Source of the DNA: Amaranthus tricolor
Taxonomy: Eukaryota > Streptophyta > Magnoliopsida > Caryophyllales > Amaranthaceae
Assembly (NCBI RefSeq): GCF_026212465.1
Contig: NC_080058.1
Coordinates: forward strand, 8,033,485 to 8,097,484
Length of the DNA stretch: 64,000 nucleotides
Direction: 5' to 3'
Shown: positions 1-11,408 of the stretch, one piece after another
Position numbering within the stretch: the first letter of the stretch is position 1
Layout of the letters: each line of letters opens with the position of its first letter
Position numbers and translations under genes: made by a program
The notes under the pieces: generated by a model
What the model was told of the DNA's origin: nothing
The model's input: only the letters and a program-made list of their open reading frames with translations
The model's database searches: none

Positions 1-2405
1 GAGTGGCAAGAGCATTAATAACTTTGGTGAGGACAAATTTATTATTACCAATTATGATTATATCTTCGACATAAACCAGTAGATATACGATTGGAGTCCC
101 TTTATTAAATACAAACAAGGATGAGTCACTGACAAAATTTTGAAAACCCATAGATAGTAAGTGATGTTTGACCTCTAAGTACCAACCACGTGGAGCTTGT
201 TTTAACCCGTATAATGCTTTTCTAAGCTTGCAAACATGGATTGGATTTTTCGGATCCACAAAACCTAGAGGTTGTATTATATATACATCATCGGTAAGAG
301 TTCCTTGTAAAAAAGCGTTGTTGATATCAAGTTGCCTGATGGTCCACCCATTACTTACTGCAAGAGATAAGACTATGCAAACTGTTGCTGGCTTTACAAC
401 TGGGCTAAAAGTATCCCCATAATCAAAACCGACACGTTGGTGAAATCCACAAGCAACGAGTCTTGCTATATATTGTGTGATTCGACCATGTTGTTCTCTT
501 TTGATGTGAAAAATCCACTTGCAACCGACAACATTTTGGATTGGAGAAGATGGAACAAGATCCCATGTTTCATTTCGAATTAGAGCATTCATTTTGGCAT
601 CCATAGCAGTACGCTAAACTTGGCTTTTGACAGCCTGGGTTATATTTTTGTGAAGTGCAACTTCTGCGTGTTCAACATTTAGGTTGAGTTTGTTAATTGG
701 TTTTGAAATGCCACGTTGGAGACGTGTTGTCATGTTATGAGAAGGTTGAGATTGTACTAATGTAGGAGAGTTTTGAGGTTGGTCATTAGAAGAGGACGGT
801 TGACTAGAAGTTGGTAACTGGGAAATATGAATGTTATCAGGAGAGTTTGTATTTGAGGAGGGAGTGGGCTCATTAGGTGTAGAGTTTATAGTTGAAGAAA
901 GAGTTGATATGTTAGGTGTTGAGGACACATGTTGAAGAGTGGTAATGTATAAGGGTGCCCACTCATTTAACACATTTATAGGAGTGAAATTTGGTGATGA
1001 ATTAATATGTTCTTTAAAATAAAATTTACTTTCAACAAAGTGGACATGTCTTGAGGTATATATGCGATGTGAGTCGAGCTCTAAACAATAATATGCACTT
1101 TGTGTTGGAGAAATCCAATGAACACACATGGTTTGGACTTTGGTTCAAGTTTGTGGTTATTATAAAGTCTTAACCAAGGAAAACATAAGCAACCAAAGCT
1201 ACCAAGTTTATTATAGTTGGGTTTGGAGCCAAATAATTTTGTCTAAGGGGTTTCATTTTGTAAAGTGGGTGTTGGTAGTCTATTTATCAAATAAACAACA
1301 GTTGAGCATGCATTAGTCCAGTATTGTAGAGGCATATGAGCATGAGTTAAAAGAGTGAGAAATGTCTCAACAATGTGACGATGTTGTCTTTCAGAATAAC
1401 CGTTGTGTTGAGGTGTATGTGGTGGTGTTGTAAGATGAGTTATGCCTTCACTGGAGAGATAAGGTTTTAGACCCTCAAAATTCACCGCCATTGTCTGAGT
1501 ATAAGACTTTAAGAGGGAGCTGAAAAAAATTTTCAACCAAAGACTTAAATCTAATGAAAAATTGGCTTTGTGTCAGATTTTTGTTTTAAAGGATATAGCC
1601 ATATGTATTTTAAGAATCTACAAAAATATATAGTACTTATATCCATCATAAGAGGTTACAGGGGAAGTCCAAACATTAGTATAAATATATTGTAATGGAG
1701 CAGTGGATACGATGGAAGAAGTAGAAAAAGAAAGTTTATGACTTTTACTTATGCAACATGAAGTACATTCTAAAGTGGAAATGTTAGAAACATTTAAATT
1801 ATTTTTCGAGACAATTTGACGAAACATATTGAGAGATGGATGGCCAAGTCGGTGATGCCAATGCAATGAGGTGGTGGTAGTGATAGCATAGACTTTAGGA
1901 GATGGAGACATCAATTTATAAATGCCATCTTTAGAAGGGCCTTGGAGTTGTATACTCTCTGAGTTGTGTGTTTTAATGAAAAAAGAATTAGATGAGAAAG
2001 TAACATTAAGTGGATTATCTTTGCAAAGTTGTGAAACAGATATAATATTTTTGGTTATGGAAGGAACAACAAGAATATTATTGAGAGTAAGATTTAGGAA
2101 AGACATAGAATCAATGTGAGAGATTTTAAGACCCATTCCATCACAGACAAATAGTTCATCGGTACCATCATACAGAGCATGGAGTGAAAGATTGTTGAGA
2201 TCGTCGGTTACATGGTGAGACGCACCACTATCAAGCATCCAAGAGAATGATGAATTGAAGTTTCCTAAGGTGGCAGAATGTGCCAATAGTTTGGAGATTG
2301 TGGGTTTTAGATTGATGGATAAAAAAGGTTGTTTAGTTTGACTACATTTGGAGTGCGAATTGCAGATGAGGCAGCGACCATTGCTGTTATGACAGTGTTT
2401 AGAAG
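1..2405 (-). pseudogene. Decayed Ty1/copia pol fragment (protease, integrase, reverse transcriptase)
   Basis: Read on the minus strand, this is a copia polyprotein in its usual order. The protease has the active-site motif DSGASHH (about 2230). The GAG-pre-integrase zinc region HWHHRLGHPS (about 1860) follows, then the integrase core with QHNGYSERQHRHIVE (about 1400). Next come the post-integrase segment with SPTQSAYYC and VSRH-like SRHVHF (about 1100), and the reverse transcriptase with QLDINNAFLQG and ALYGLKQAPRGWY (about 330-180). The catalytic box reads YVED instead of YVDD (62-73). The copy is dead: an in-frame TAG lies at 614-616 just before the RT, and the frame shifts near 1130 and between 1540 and 1620. 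Gag and the 5' LTR are missing beyond about 2405, where a poly-T/TTTA tract begins. The 3' end runs off the window. It looks like the RE1 group of plant copia elements by resemblance only. Confidence 0.93.
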
Positions 2406-2436
<31 letters not shown>

Positions 2437-3719
2437 TTGAGGATCAAATAACTGATATCATATAAGAGATTATAATGTTATATTTTTTTATTATCAAAGA
2501 GAAGGTAGTATATATAATATACAAGGCTAAGAGATTCTACTGAAAATGCTATACAAAAACATTCCAAATAAGTAATAGCTAATTAAGGATATGATCAAAC
2601 TAAAGATATTAGCTTTGACTACAACATATAATGGAGTTGATGTTGCCTTGATTTACGGTTGTGATCAAGAATGATTGTACAGAAATATTATTTCTTGATA
2701 AAATCCATTTAGAGTTGGATTTTATTCCCAGATCAGGTAAAAACCAAGTCGTCTCATAAGTTTTAAAGTCACTCAATTATTTAGCGCATCGAAACTTGGA
2801 TCCAAAACTGTCAAATGAGGGCTTTGCAGTTTTGCAGATATAGAAATCGAGAAGTTCTTAGTAAATAACAATTATCAAATCATCTTTATGTGGTAGAATT
2901 TGATAGGATAAGAGTTTTGTTATTTTAATTTATCTTTTTCGATTTTGTTTATTTTATTATTCTTCTTTTTGTTTTTTGTGGTGATTTACGGTGATTGATT
3001 TGGAATTTTTGATTTTGGACATACACACATTAGCACCTAGACACGATAATATACAGTCCCCTTTGTGATAAAAATTTGAGTTGCTACTCTATATTATTAT
3101 TATAGCTATTAAATTGGGTTAAAATCATACCATAAAATAACAATTGCCATCCACAAGATAACAAAACAATTATCCGAAATCTTGGTAATATTTATGGCAC
3201 ATTTCAATCATGCTTATAACATACCATGTCCAGTAAGAATTTTGCTGGCTATTAGTCACCGCTCTTAAATTTTGGATGCCATAATGTAGAAAGTATATGT
3301 TTAATTATCTTCTCTATCAATTGTATCTATTTGTTCACATATATTTATTGAAAATAAAATCCTTTGATCACAATAACATTTCAATTATGAAATAAATTAG
3401 CATTATATTTTGTTGTAATAATTAAGGTGTGACTTTAGTGTTTAATTCATTCTTAATTGGTTAAGTAAAGAAAAGGTTTAATAAGGGGTGTATTTGGAAT
3501 AAAGGAAGTTGACTTTAAAAGCAAAAGCATTTTTGAAGGCAGAAGCAAAAGCCTTGTCGATTTTTTTTGGCCAAGGAAAAGCCGAGACGACTTTAAGTAC
3601 TGGAGTATTGTTGTTTTGTTTTTCTGGACTTTTCTTCTTTTAGGTTTTCTTGCTTGTAAGTAATTAGAACCTTTGCCATATGAATGGGCCTAATTACATA
3701 GTTTTAGAGACCTTAGTTT
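2406..3719. other. AT-rich intergenic sequence, no gene seen
   Basis: No coding potential or repeat family was recognised. The stretch starts with a TTTA-rich tract at the broken end of the copia fragment. Confidence 0.5.
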
Positions 3720-3956
3720 ATATATCTTCTTTCTTTCTCTGGATTGCTAAAAAATTCTCTCTGTCTAAATCTCTATCTATTTCTCATTTGAGATTATTTC
3801 CATTGTAGCATCTTCAAGCTCCATTGGAGTTTCTTGATTCGTAAAAAAGACATTTAGGTTAGACCGTGGGCGTAGCCCAATTACGGGTAAACTACGTAAA
3901 TCCTTTGGTGTGCTTTATTGTTCTTTATTGGTTTTCATTGTTGATTTTTGATAGCA
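3720..3956 (+). repeat. Possible copia LTR remnant (R-U5 part)
   Basis: A TATA-like stretch (about 3718-3726) is followed by a pyrimidine-rich leader. Then comes a block at about 3863-3925 (ACCGTGGGCGTAGCCC, then CTACGTAAATCCTT and TGTGCTTTATTG). This layout is typical of the R-U5 part of plant copia LTRs, and the solo LTR at 48877-49701 has the same block at about 49515-49575. No matching left end or target duplication was found, so the limits are uncertain. Confidence 0.45.
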
Positions 3957-4666
3957 TTGGCTCTATTGTTGATCATTATTAGTGTTCAGGACCTTTCTTG
4001 ATCTACTTATTATTGGTCCAAGGTAGTGTGGGGCTCAAATTCATCATATTTGGATAACATTTTCAAAAGGAAAGGAATGGAAAGAAAATGAGAAATTGAT
4101 GTGTTTTCTTGCATTCTAAATCTTTACAATGTTGAGAAGATCTGTTTAACTTAAAATATTAAAAAGTTTCTCCTTCAAATTTTGTTCTCTATATTTCATC
4201 ATTTTTTTCCAAGCTAATATATGTACATTGTAAAATCTAAAATTAGTACATAAAAATTAGCTAAATTAAACTATTTTTTGATCTCGAGAATGTAACAAAT
4301 AATATATACAAATTCTATTTTAAAGTAAACGATCATGAAATATCATTACAATGGATTCATCTTTATAAGTCAACCAATTTTCATTTTTTTATCTCACTTT
4401 TAAGATGAGAAATTGATAAATTAAAATGTCAACAAGCTATGTAAATAATAAGCAAATGAAAAGTACGAATAATTTCAATTCTTTGATCTACAAGCATATA
4501 CACATACCTAAATCACTATACCACATAGTCATACTTTCCCATACTGGTGTCTTGGGTGATCGGCTTATAAGTTATAACTAGCCGATGGTAGACCTACGAT
4601 TGAAGATATATACATACACCTGAAATCCGACACGATTTAAGGCACATATAACACCTTTGACTTTTC
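3957..4666. other. Intergenic, 3' flank of the first RING-H2 gene
   Basis: AT-rich sequence without a recognisable gene. The part nearest 4666 is probably the 3' untranslated region of the minus-strand RING-H2 gene. Confidence 0.4.
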
Positions 4667-5176
4667 CTATCGATCCCTACCATCGTCAACATTGATCACA
4701 ACTTCAACTTGAGGGGGCGCTTGAGAAAGCCCCTCATCAATCGGACGACTATCCGACAATAGATTAGCCCGGCAAAACGGACACGACGCATGCATACGTA
4801 ACCACGTATCGACACAATCAACATGAAAAACATGTCCACACTTAGGCAACAAACGTAGACTTTCCTTCTCCTCAAAGGCACCTAAACACACCGCACATTC
4901 GCCCGTCATCTTCATCATTGACTTCATATCCATATCTTGATCCGACCCCATATACACGAACTTAGGAAAAGTATCAATAACCCTGTTTTCCAACCCATAT
5001 GGAAGCTCTAGATTGGTGGGCCACCCGACTAGATTCGGATCTACGGCGAGTCTATTGCGAGTCAACGCTCTATATCGGCGGCATATGATGGATATAAACC
5101 ATAGGATTAGGAGGATTGATAATAAAATGTAGAAGGTAATATTCATAACAAGAGTTACAGTTGGTGGTTTATCCAT
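4667..5176 (-). CDS. RING-H2 finger protein, ATL-type E3 ubiquitin ligase
   Basis: A single-exon gene of 169 residues, counted from the ATG at 5176; the codon before it is GTG, not a start. An N-terminal membrane segment (about residues 10-32) is followed by a short basic stretch. A complete RING-H2 finger follows: C94-x2-C97-x15-C113-x-H115-x2-H118-x2-C121-x10-C132-x2-C135, with Trp125 at the usual place after the sixth ligand. The tail is short and acidic (VDDGRDR). This is the architecture of the Arabidopsis Toxicos en Levadura (ATL) family: membrane-anchored ligases that pass ubiquitin from an E2 to a substrate. All eight zinc ligands are present and no frame break is seen, so it is probably functional. 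A relative with the same layout lies at 24953-25393 in the same orientation. Substrate and exact ATL number are unknown. Confidence 0.9.
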   Translation of the reverse strand: MDKPPTVTLVMNITFYILLSILLILWFISIICRRYRALTRNRLAVDPNLVGWPTNLELPYGLENRVIDTFPKFVYMGSDQDMDMKSMMKMTGECAVCLGAFEEKESLRLLPKCGHVFHVDCVDTWLRMHASCPFCRANLLSDSRPIDEGLSQAPPQVEVVINVDDGRDR

Positions 5177-5948
5177 CACATAATTTAATTTCTCTTTTGC
5201 ATTTACAAATTCCTCTTTTAGATTTGATCATTTTAATGACTATATATTGTTATGTTTTGTGGTCTCTTGAGCATCTTGGAATGGTTCTTTAGCGCCCCTT
5301 GAATCTTCAACGTCTTTTTTAAGGATTAAAAAAAATATATAAGCAAGTGCATATATGGTATAAATGAACTAGTTGCTAGTGTTGTTTGAGTCTCCCTTTT
5401 CTACTTGCTTTTTTAGTATGTATGATGATTCTAAATAACGAAAGGGTCATTTGAGTCAATTTAAGTTTAGGAACAGAGCAATTAAGAATCGACTTGTGTG
5501 AGCTATATCTCTTTGATGAACTTATGAGGGATAGATAACAGTAGTTGAAAGTGTCAAATATGTGTCCCAGACTTTTGATAGTCCCCTTTATTATGTTCTG
5601 TGTAGTTTTCTATTCACTTTCCTTTATATTTTGTTGACTATATACATTACCATATGTTTTTCCAATGGTTCAATTCTAGTCCTGCTTGTTTTGTGTTTTG
5701 TAGGTTTCTCTCATGGGTTTTTTTTGTGTCCCATCTTTTCCTTTGCAGGCCTCTTTTTACTTGTTGCGCGTTTCTCTTCTATCCTCTCTCTTGAAAGGTA
5801 CGGGTATAGTCTGTCCAGGATGTTGGGTTGATGACAATGACCTTGACCAATTAGTTTGAGCTATTATTTTATTTTTCCCTTATAAATATATTAATTTTAT
5901 TGATGTTAGAGACTTTAATTATGAAATTAATTTTAAATAATTTTTTCA
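5177..5948. other. 5' flank of the first RING-H2 gene
   Basis: Intergenic DNA containing the presumed promoter and leader of the minus-strand RING-H2 gene. A hydrophobic 89-codon plus-strand frame at 5562-5831 has no recognisable domain and is not called. Confidence 0.4.
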
Positions 5949-6339
5949 ACACACTACAAAAAAAGATAACTTACAGACTAAAATCCATCGACTAATCCCA
6001 ATAGTCGGAAATTTCTGAACATTTTTCCGACTAAATTGCTACTGAACTGTTTTTTTTTTTTTGGAAATTTAAACTAGAAAAAAATTAAAAAAATTTTAAA
6101 TTGAAAATTTCCGGCTGAATTTTAAAATTCAGTCGGAAAACTAAGATTTTCATTTTTCACCATATTGTTCTAATGTAAGTTGGAAATAGATAGTGGGAGT
6201 TGACCAAATTATTTGTGTTGGAAATAGAAGTTCAAGTTGCAATGTAACTTGCGATTCAACTTCTGAAGTTGACTAAATTACTAAAATGTGAAAGCCAAAC
6301 CAGCTTTTAAAATTGAATCTGGCATCGTATCGTAGCTAC

Positions 6340-6898
6340 TTTACTAATAATATAATAATACGATTGCTAATGCTATGCTAATACAATTAATAATATACAT
6401 TGAACTGATGCGACAACTAATATATTAACACGACTACTTATAAAGTAATATAATTAATAATATACAATAATAATATAGGAATACTATACTAATACGGGTA
6501 ATGATGCATTAATACAAGTAATAGTATATTAACATAACTAATAATATACTAATAATGCACTAATACAACTAATAATAAATTAATACGATTATTAATATAA
6601 TAATTACTAATAATATTTAGATTTATTTGAATCAAGTTTAACTAATAATAAACTAATAGGAGTACTACACTAATACGGGTAATAATGTACTAATACGAGT
6701 AATAATTACTAGCTAGTAGCTAATACTACACTAACATGACTAATTATATACTAATACAACTAATAATAAACTAATACGAGTAGTAATATACAATTACAAT
6801 TAACAATTTACTAGTACTATACTACGATAAATAATACATTAATACGACTAATTATATACTAATACAACTAATAAAATATTAATACTACATTAATATGC

Positions 6899-6937
<39 letters not shown>

Positions 6938-6957
6938 TAATAATAAACTTAATAATA
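6340..6957. repeat. Degenerate AT-rich tandem block (ACTAATAATATACTAATACR)n
   Basis: A run of imperfect short units built on CTAATACGACTAATAATA, ending in a pure TAA run at about 6899-6933. It lies in the left part of CACTA-1, and its TAA-rich tail is the target site of the Mutator-like element. Confidence 0.8.
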
Positions 6958-7139
6958 ACGAATATTTCATGATATACCACTGAGTTTCTTCGAAATTCAC
7001 CATATACCACACGAAATGTTATAATTCACCGTATACCATTGAGTTTACGTCCATTAGCACAGAATACCATTAATTATTCACCATATACTATTTACTTTTT
7101 TTATTTGCGTCAAATACCATTTTTTAGACTACTCAGCAA

Positions 7140-8320
7140 ACCCACATCGAAGACAATTGTATTCATTTCTCTTAAATTGTAGACTACTAGAACTAGATGC
7201 CTATAGCCAAAATATGCCTCCGTTCAACTCAACTCAATGAAGCTTATTAGGCATTTATGGTCGTCATAGTTTCATTCTTGCATTTCATACTCTCAAAAGC
7301 AAGAAAAGCAGACTATAAGTACTCTTTCAATTAGTTCGAACAGTAAGTACAGTAAAGTGAACAATTGCATCATAATATAGTCCAAGACTCATCATAAATT
7401 GATTAGTCAGCTTCATTACAGGAACATAATGCACCACAACAACTTCATCATTCAACTTCACGTAACTCAAATTTCTCAAGATCATTAATCATCATTCAAG
7501 TATGCCAATAGAATTCAAACAAAAAAAAGACATGAAAAGAATGTGAATTCTAATTGCCTCTCTAAACCAAGTATGCAAGGCACACATGGCTCAAGCATGA
7601 CACCAGAGAAAGATACGCATGAAGATTAAGCCAAGCAAGTCCTCATACAAAAGCTAAACTGTACAGAAGACCAACAGCACACAGACAGCAGCATAGAAGA
7701 CCAACAGCTACCACCTGCTGACCAGCATACCTTGCAGCGTTTGCACAGAGCCAACCTAAGCATCCCCGGAGACACTAAGGGTAGATTTGGAATCTCCATA
7801 CATGGGTCTTACTGTCAAGGTCCACGATGTTTGTTAACTCGCACAGAAGACCCTCAAGAATTGATGAGGAAGGTCGAGCGTTCAGCTCATTTCACGTCAG
7901 AATAATCAGCACCAAATTCTCAGAAACAGGTTCTTGAAGTTTGTTTCTGTGCATTGTTGGGAAATCATTCAACGCATCATTGTTCAAGCCTTGGTTATCA
8001 CACGTAGACAAATTAAGGTGTTCAAGAACACCCTTAATTTGGGTGCACTCTCAAAACCCTAACTTCGAAGAAATGCTTATATATCAGTATGAACTAAGGT
8101 AACAATCTCCTTAAGAAGTGTTCAGATGCTAATTTTTCCTTTTCTTTAACAAAAATAAATCCTCTATATTACATCTACAATACTCAACTACACACGAATT
8201 AAGAATCAAGAAGTTCAAATTTTCCCTAAAATATTCATACCTCAATCATAAACTCACACAGTTCATTCAATTATCCACAAAAGCCCTAAATTAAACAATT
8301 TTCACAATCAATCAACCAAC
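7140..8320. other. Unassigned interior of Pack-MULE-1
   Basis: The part next to 8320 is likely the start of intron 1 of the captured SUD1-like gene, because the exon runs into GTTGGTTG read on the minus strand. The rest (about 7140-8000), including a more GC-rich stretch at about 7560-7960, may come from another captured locus. I do not recognise it. Confidence 0.4.
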
Positions 8321-8692
8321 CTCACACTGACGAGCATTACTGTGATTAAGCCATTGAAGAAGACAATCCTGATGAACAAACTTAATACTACCGCTACAAG
8401 CACACGGATATCTCAACGGATTATCAGCCTCACCAGGGTTTCGACAAATCCTACAAAAATCCTCATCTTCATCATCATCATCGAACACATTCCTCGCAAC
8501 TGATGATGATGACGCCGCCGGAACCGAAAACTCAGAGCTATCCCCGGATGATTCTCTCTATTCATCTTGATCTTTGATTTTAACTTCGCTTGAATCAATA
8601 ATTTCGTTCGAAGACGCATTATTTGAGGTTGAATTTAAGGATTGGATCTGAGAATCGAACGATGACGTTGGTGATGCCGACGAAATCTCCAT
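8321..8692 (-). pseudogene. SUD1: Captured first exon of a SUD1/CER9 (DOA10-like) RING-CH ubiquitin ligase
   Basis: From the ATG at 8692 the minus strand reads a Ser/Asn-rich N-terminus, an acidic run (DDDDEDED) and then a RING-CH finger. Visible pieces are FCRICRNPGEADNPLRYPC, CSGSIKFVHQDCL and QWLNHSNARQCEV. The zinc ligands CRIC, CAC, the His and the Cys of VHQDC and the seventh Cys are present. The eighth lies in the next exon and is missing. The exon ends at a GT donor-like junction (8320/8321). This matches the N-terminus of plant SUD1/CER9, the ER-membrane ligase related to yeast Doa10. One in-frame TAG (8558-8560) breaks the frame. The rest of the roughly 1100-residue protein is absent, so this is a transposon-captured fragment with no ligase function. 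Confidence 0.88.
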
Positions 8693-9019
8693 TAAGGATT
8701 TTAAGGATTTTTGATGGATTTTAAGGGTTCTAGATCAATTTAGACGAATAAAAGTTTCTTGAATGGAGAAGAAGAAAGATGGAGGATCAATTTTTTGAAG
8801 AAATACGTTGTGTTTGGGGAAGTCAAGCCTAACAATGGCGCCTGTTGAATACGTAAGGGCATACTGGTAATTTACCACAATTGGCACACTGATGGCAGTT
8901 GTCATTAATAGTATTTTGTGCTAATGGACGTAAACTCAATAGTATATGGTGAATTAAAACATTTCGTGTGGTATATGATGAATTTCGAATAAACTCAGTG
9001 GTATATCATGAAATATCCG

Positions 9020-9929
9020 TAATAATAATAATATATTATTTGAGAGGTTCTCTCTCAAGGGCCGTTGGGGGTGATTTCCAACAGCAGCCCAGTCCAACAG
9101 TAGTTTCCGGCCGTCTCCTCTCTTCCACCTCCAGCTTGGGTGTCCGGTGGTCCTGCCAGTCTGCAAGTTGTTTCCTCCACCACTGACATGCAGACCAGCC
9201 CAGTCTAGGCCAACCTTCCCCTTTCAAGACGCCTGAATTGTGGGGGTTTCTTCTTCTTCGGTAAAGTCTAGTTCGGGTTGTTCCCTCCTCCGGTGACCTT
9301 GATTCTGTGGGGGTTCAGGTTGAGTCCGTACAGGCAGCCTGCTCAGAAAACAGGATCCCCCTTTCTGGTACGTACGTATTTTTTTTCCCTCGGTGTGTTT
9401 GGTGTCATTTACGTGCCGCTTTCGTGAGTGGGTTAGGTAGCTCTTTTGGGTCGTTTTGAAGTGGGTACGGTCTGTTCTTCATGAGGGTCCACCCAGGGTC
9501 GTTTTGTGTCTATTTTGGTTCGGTTCGGCTCATATTGTATGGTAGCGCTGGTGCCCTCTTGTGAGGATATTTCAAGTTGTTTGTTGTTCAGTGGTGGTTT
9601 AGGTGGCAGCCTCCCATGCTTTGATAGGCTGTTTCGTTGTGTTTTTCTGTGCTAGTTGCGTATTGGTTTGTTCTGATGGCTTTGTGGTTTTGTGTGGGTG
9701 GTGTGGTACTTCTTATGGTTGTTGGTGTTAGTGGTGGTTGCTTTTGTTGTGTGCCCCCCTGTTTATCTTGCGCATTCGTCTGTTGTTTCATCATAGTCTC
9801 TGGTGCTTTCATATGGTTGTCAATAGCATTTCTTGCCCTTTTAGGGTTCGTGATGGTTGTAATAATGGTGGTGGAAAGAGGCACACTAAGAAATACTTCA
9901 TTGATCATCTTGGGTTTTGTTAATTTTGG
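9020..9929. other. GC-richer interior of CACTA-1, unassigned
   Basis: Noticeably richer in G/C and pyrimidine runs than its surroundings. It lies directly upstream of the RT-like pseudogene and may be that gene's captured leader or N-terminal region. Several open frames exist but none is convincing. Confidence 0.4.
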
Positions 9930-11124
9930 CTCAGATACATCTAGGGTTTACCTTAAAGATCATCCTGGGAGTAAGTCTTTCTTGTTCTTTTCTCTAGACA
10001 CAACTCTTAAAAAGGCGGACATTTGGTTCTATGGGGATTGCTTCCGCACTCACTCCTTTAGTAAGAATTGTAAGCATGACAATGGCTCGATTATCCCTGC
10101 ACCTTCCTTCGATGATGATGCAATCCATGACATCCCCAAGCTTTGACCTCGGTGTGTGTTCCTTGTGTGGTTGATATGGCTCCTCCCTTGGGTTCATCTA
10201 GTGGTCACCTCACCGCTTGTTTTGATGTGCATCTTCTGGACCTTGCTTTTTTAAAGCCCTTGCGAACAATAAAAAGTATCCCCCCAAGTTACACCTCGGT
10301 TTTGCTAGGGAGTTCCTTCAGGCCCTTGATATGATCATAGCTTGCCCGGATGATGTATCTGCTTGGGTGTAGCTTTTTATCTTGCCTTGTTGTGTTTTGG
10401 GTACCTTTTTGCCTAAAAATAGAATCAAGCGGCGATCGGGTACAAGGGAGCGCTGCCAGTTTGATCATATTTCCAATGCCGTTTCTAGATGGAGTGACCC
10501 TAGTGACAGGCTTTGTTTGGTTTTGGATCATTTAGCTGAGGCACCTCCCCCCTCTGCTAGTGTTAAGGAAGTCCGTAACCTTGAAGACTCTAATTTGTAT
10601 CAATGCAAGCGTAAGTTCGAGGATGGTCATGTTTTTGTTGCCATCAAGGTGTTGTCCTCTTCTAGTGTGGCACCCCTTTTCACGGACACCCTTCAGGCTC
10701 TTGAATCTAGGCACCCTTTTGCGCCCACTCCGGTTCTACCCTCTTGTAATGAGGAAGCTCTCTATGTGTCCAAAGATAAAGTATTGAGGATGATACATAG
10801 CTTTCCTAAGGGTACTTCATGTGGTAGAGATGGGCTTAGAGCTCAACATCTTATGGACATGCCGGGAGGTGCGGCGTCAGTTATCGCTGACTCTTTGTTG
10901 TGCTCTATCACTAAGGTTGTACTAATCTGCTTTTGAGTGGTAAGTGTCCTAGCGTGCTTGGGGGTTATATAGCAAGTGCACCGGTTACCCCGTTGGTTAA
11001 GCCATGGGGTGGTATTCGTCCTATTACGGTTGGTACGGTGTGGTGGAGGCTCGTATCCAAGGTTGGGGCTTCGGTTGTTGGGAAAACCTTGCACACCTAT
11101 TTTCAGTTTGGGGTCGGCACACAC
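9930..11124 (+). pseudogene. Fragment of a plant reverse-transcriptase-like gene captured in CACTA-1
   Basis: Successive plus-strand frames give one protein with breaks. It starts with a Cys/His cluster (WFYGDCFRTHSFSKNCKH, about 10025-10080). HLTACFDVHLLDLAF (about 10206) and IIACPDDVSAWV (about 10333) follow, then CVLGTFLPKNRIKRRSG (about 10385), FPKGTSCGRDGLRAQHLMD (about 10802) and SAPVTPLVKPWGGIRPI (about 10975), ending at QFGVG (about 11120). These motifs match a plant family usually annotated as reverse transcriptase domain-containing, related to non-LTR retroelement RTs. The fragment stops before the catalytic YxDD region. There are frameshifts near 10146 and 10370 and a stop near 10935. 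The sequence then passes straight into the CACTA right subterminal repeats, so it was probably captured or inserted. The family name is from memory. Confidence 0.75.
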
Positions 11125-11408
11125 AACACGCTGCACATTAAATTTTTTTTAAATAATCTTTCCGACTGTTTTTTGATCGGTAAACTGTCTGAATTCCGAC
11201 TAATTTGCTATCACTACTTCTAGTTGAAATTCCGACTAAATTTACGACTATATCATGTTAGTCGGAATTCCAACTAAATTTACGACTAAAAAAATTTTCC
11301 GACCATTTAGATCCGATCAAACCAAAACAGTTGGAAATTAGTCGGTATTTATACCGACTGATTTCCGACTGTTTTGAAAAGTGGGAAAGTTGTTTTTTTG
11401 TAGTGACA

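Larger units (their letters stand above)
6959..9019. mobile_element. Pack-MULE-1: Mutator-like element inside CACTA-1
   Basis: Long terminal inverted repeats of about 115 bp (6959-7075 and about 8905-9019) begin CGAATATTTCATGATATACC on the left and CGGATATTTCATGATATACC on the right. They are about 90% alike by eye. A 9-bp direct repeat TAATAATAA flanks the element (6950-6958 and 9020-9028). The site is low-complexity, so the duplication is suggestive rather than decisive. There is no MURA transposase. The interior carries the first exon of a SUD1-like gene (8321-8692) and unassigned DNA (about 7140-8320). Non-autonomous Mutator elements holding host gene pieces are called Pack-MULEs. Confidence 0.85.
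5952..11405. mobile_element. CACTA-1: En/Spm-like element carrying captured host sequence
   Basis: The left end begins CACTACAAAAAAAG at 5952. The right end, read in reverse from 11405, begins CACTACAAAAAAAC, giving a perfect 13-bp terminal inverted repeat. The 3-bp target duplication ACA flanks it (5949-5951 and 11406-11408). Subterminal copies of a short motif (CCGACTAAATT / AGTCGGAA) cluster at both ends (5985-6140 and 11160-11375), as expected for binding sites of a CACTA transposase. No transposase gene is present, so the element is non-autonomous. Inside are a Mutator-like element (6959-9019) and a broken RT-like gene (about 9930-11124). Ends and TSD are read directly; the superfamily follows from them. 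Confidence 0.93.

Noticed and set aside
5562..5831. 89-codon hydrophobic plus-strand frame
   Set aside because: No homology recognised, pyrimidine-rich composition, and no supporting signals.
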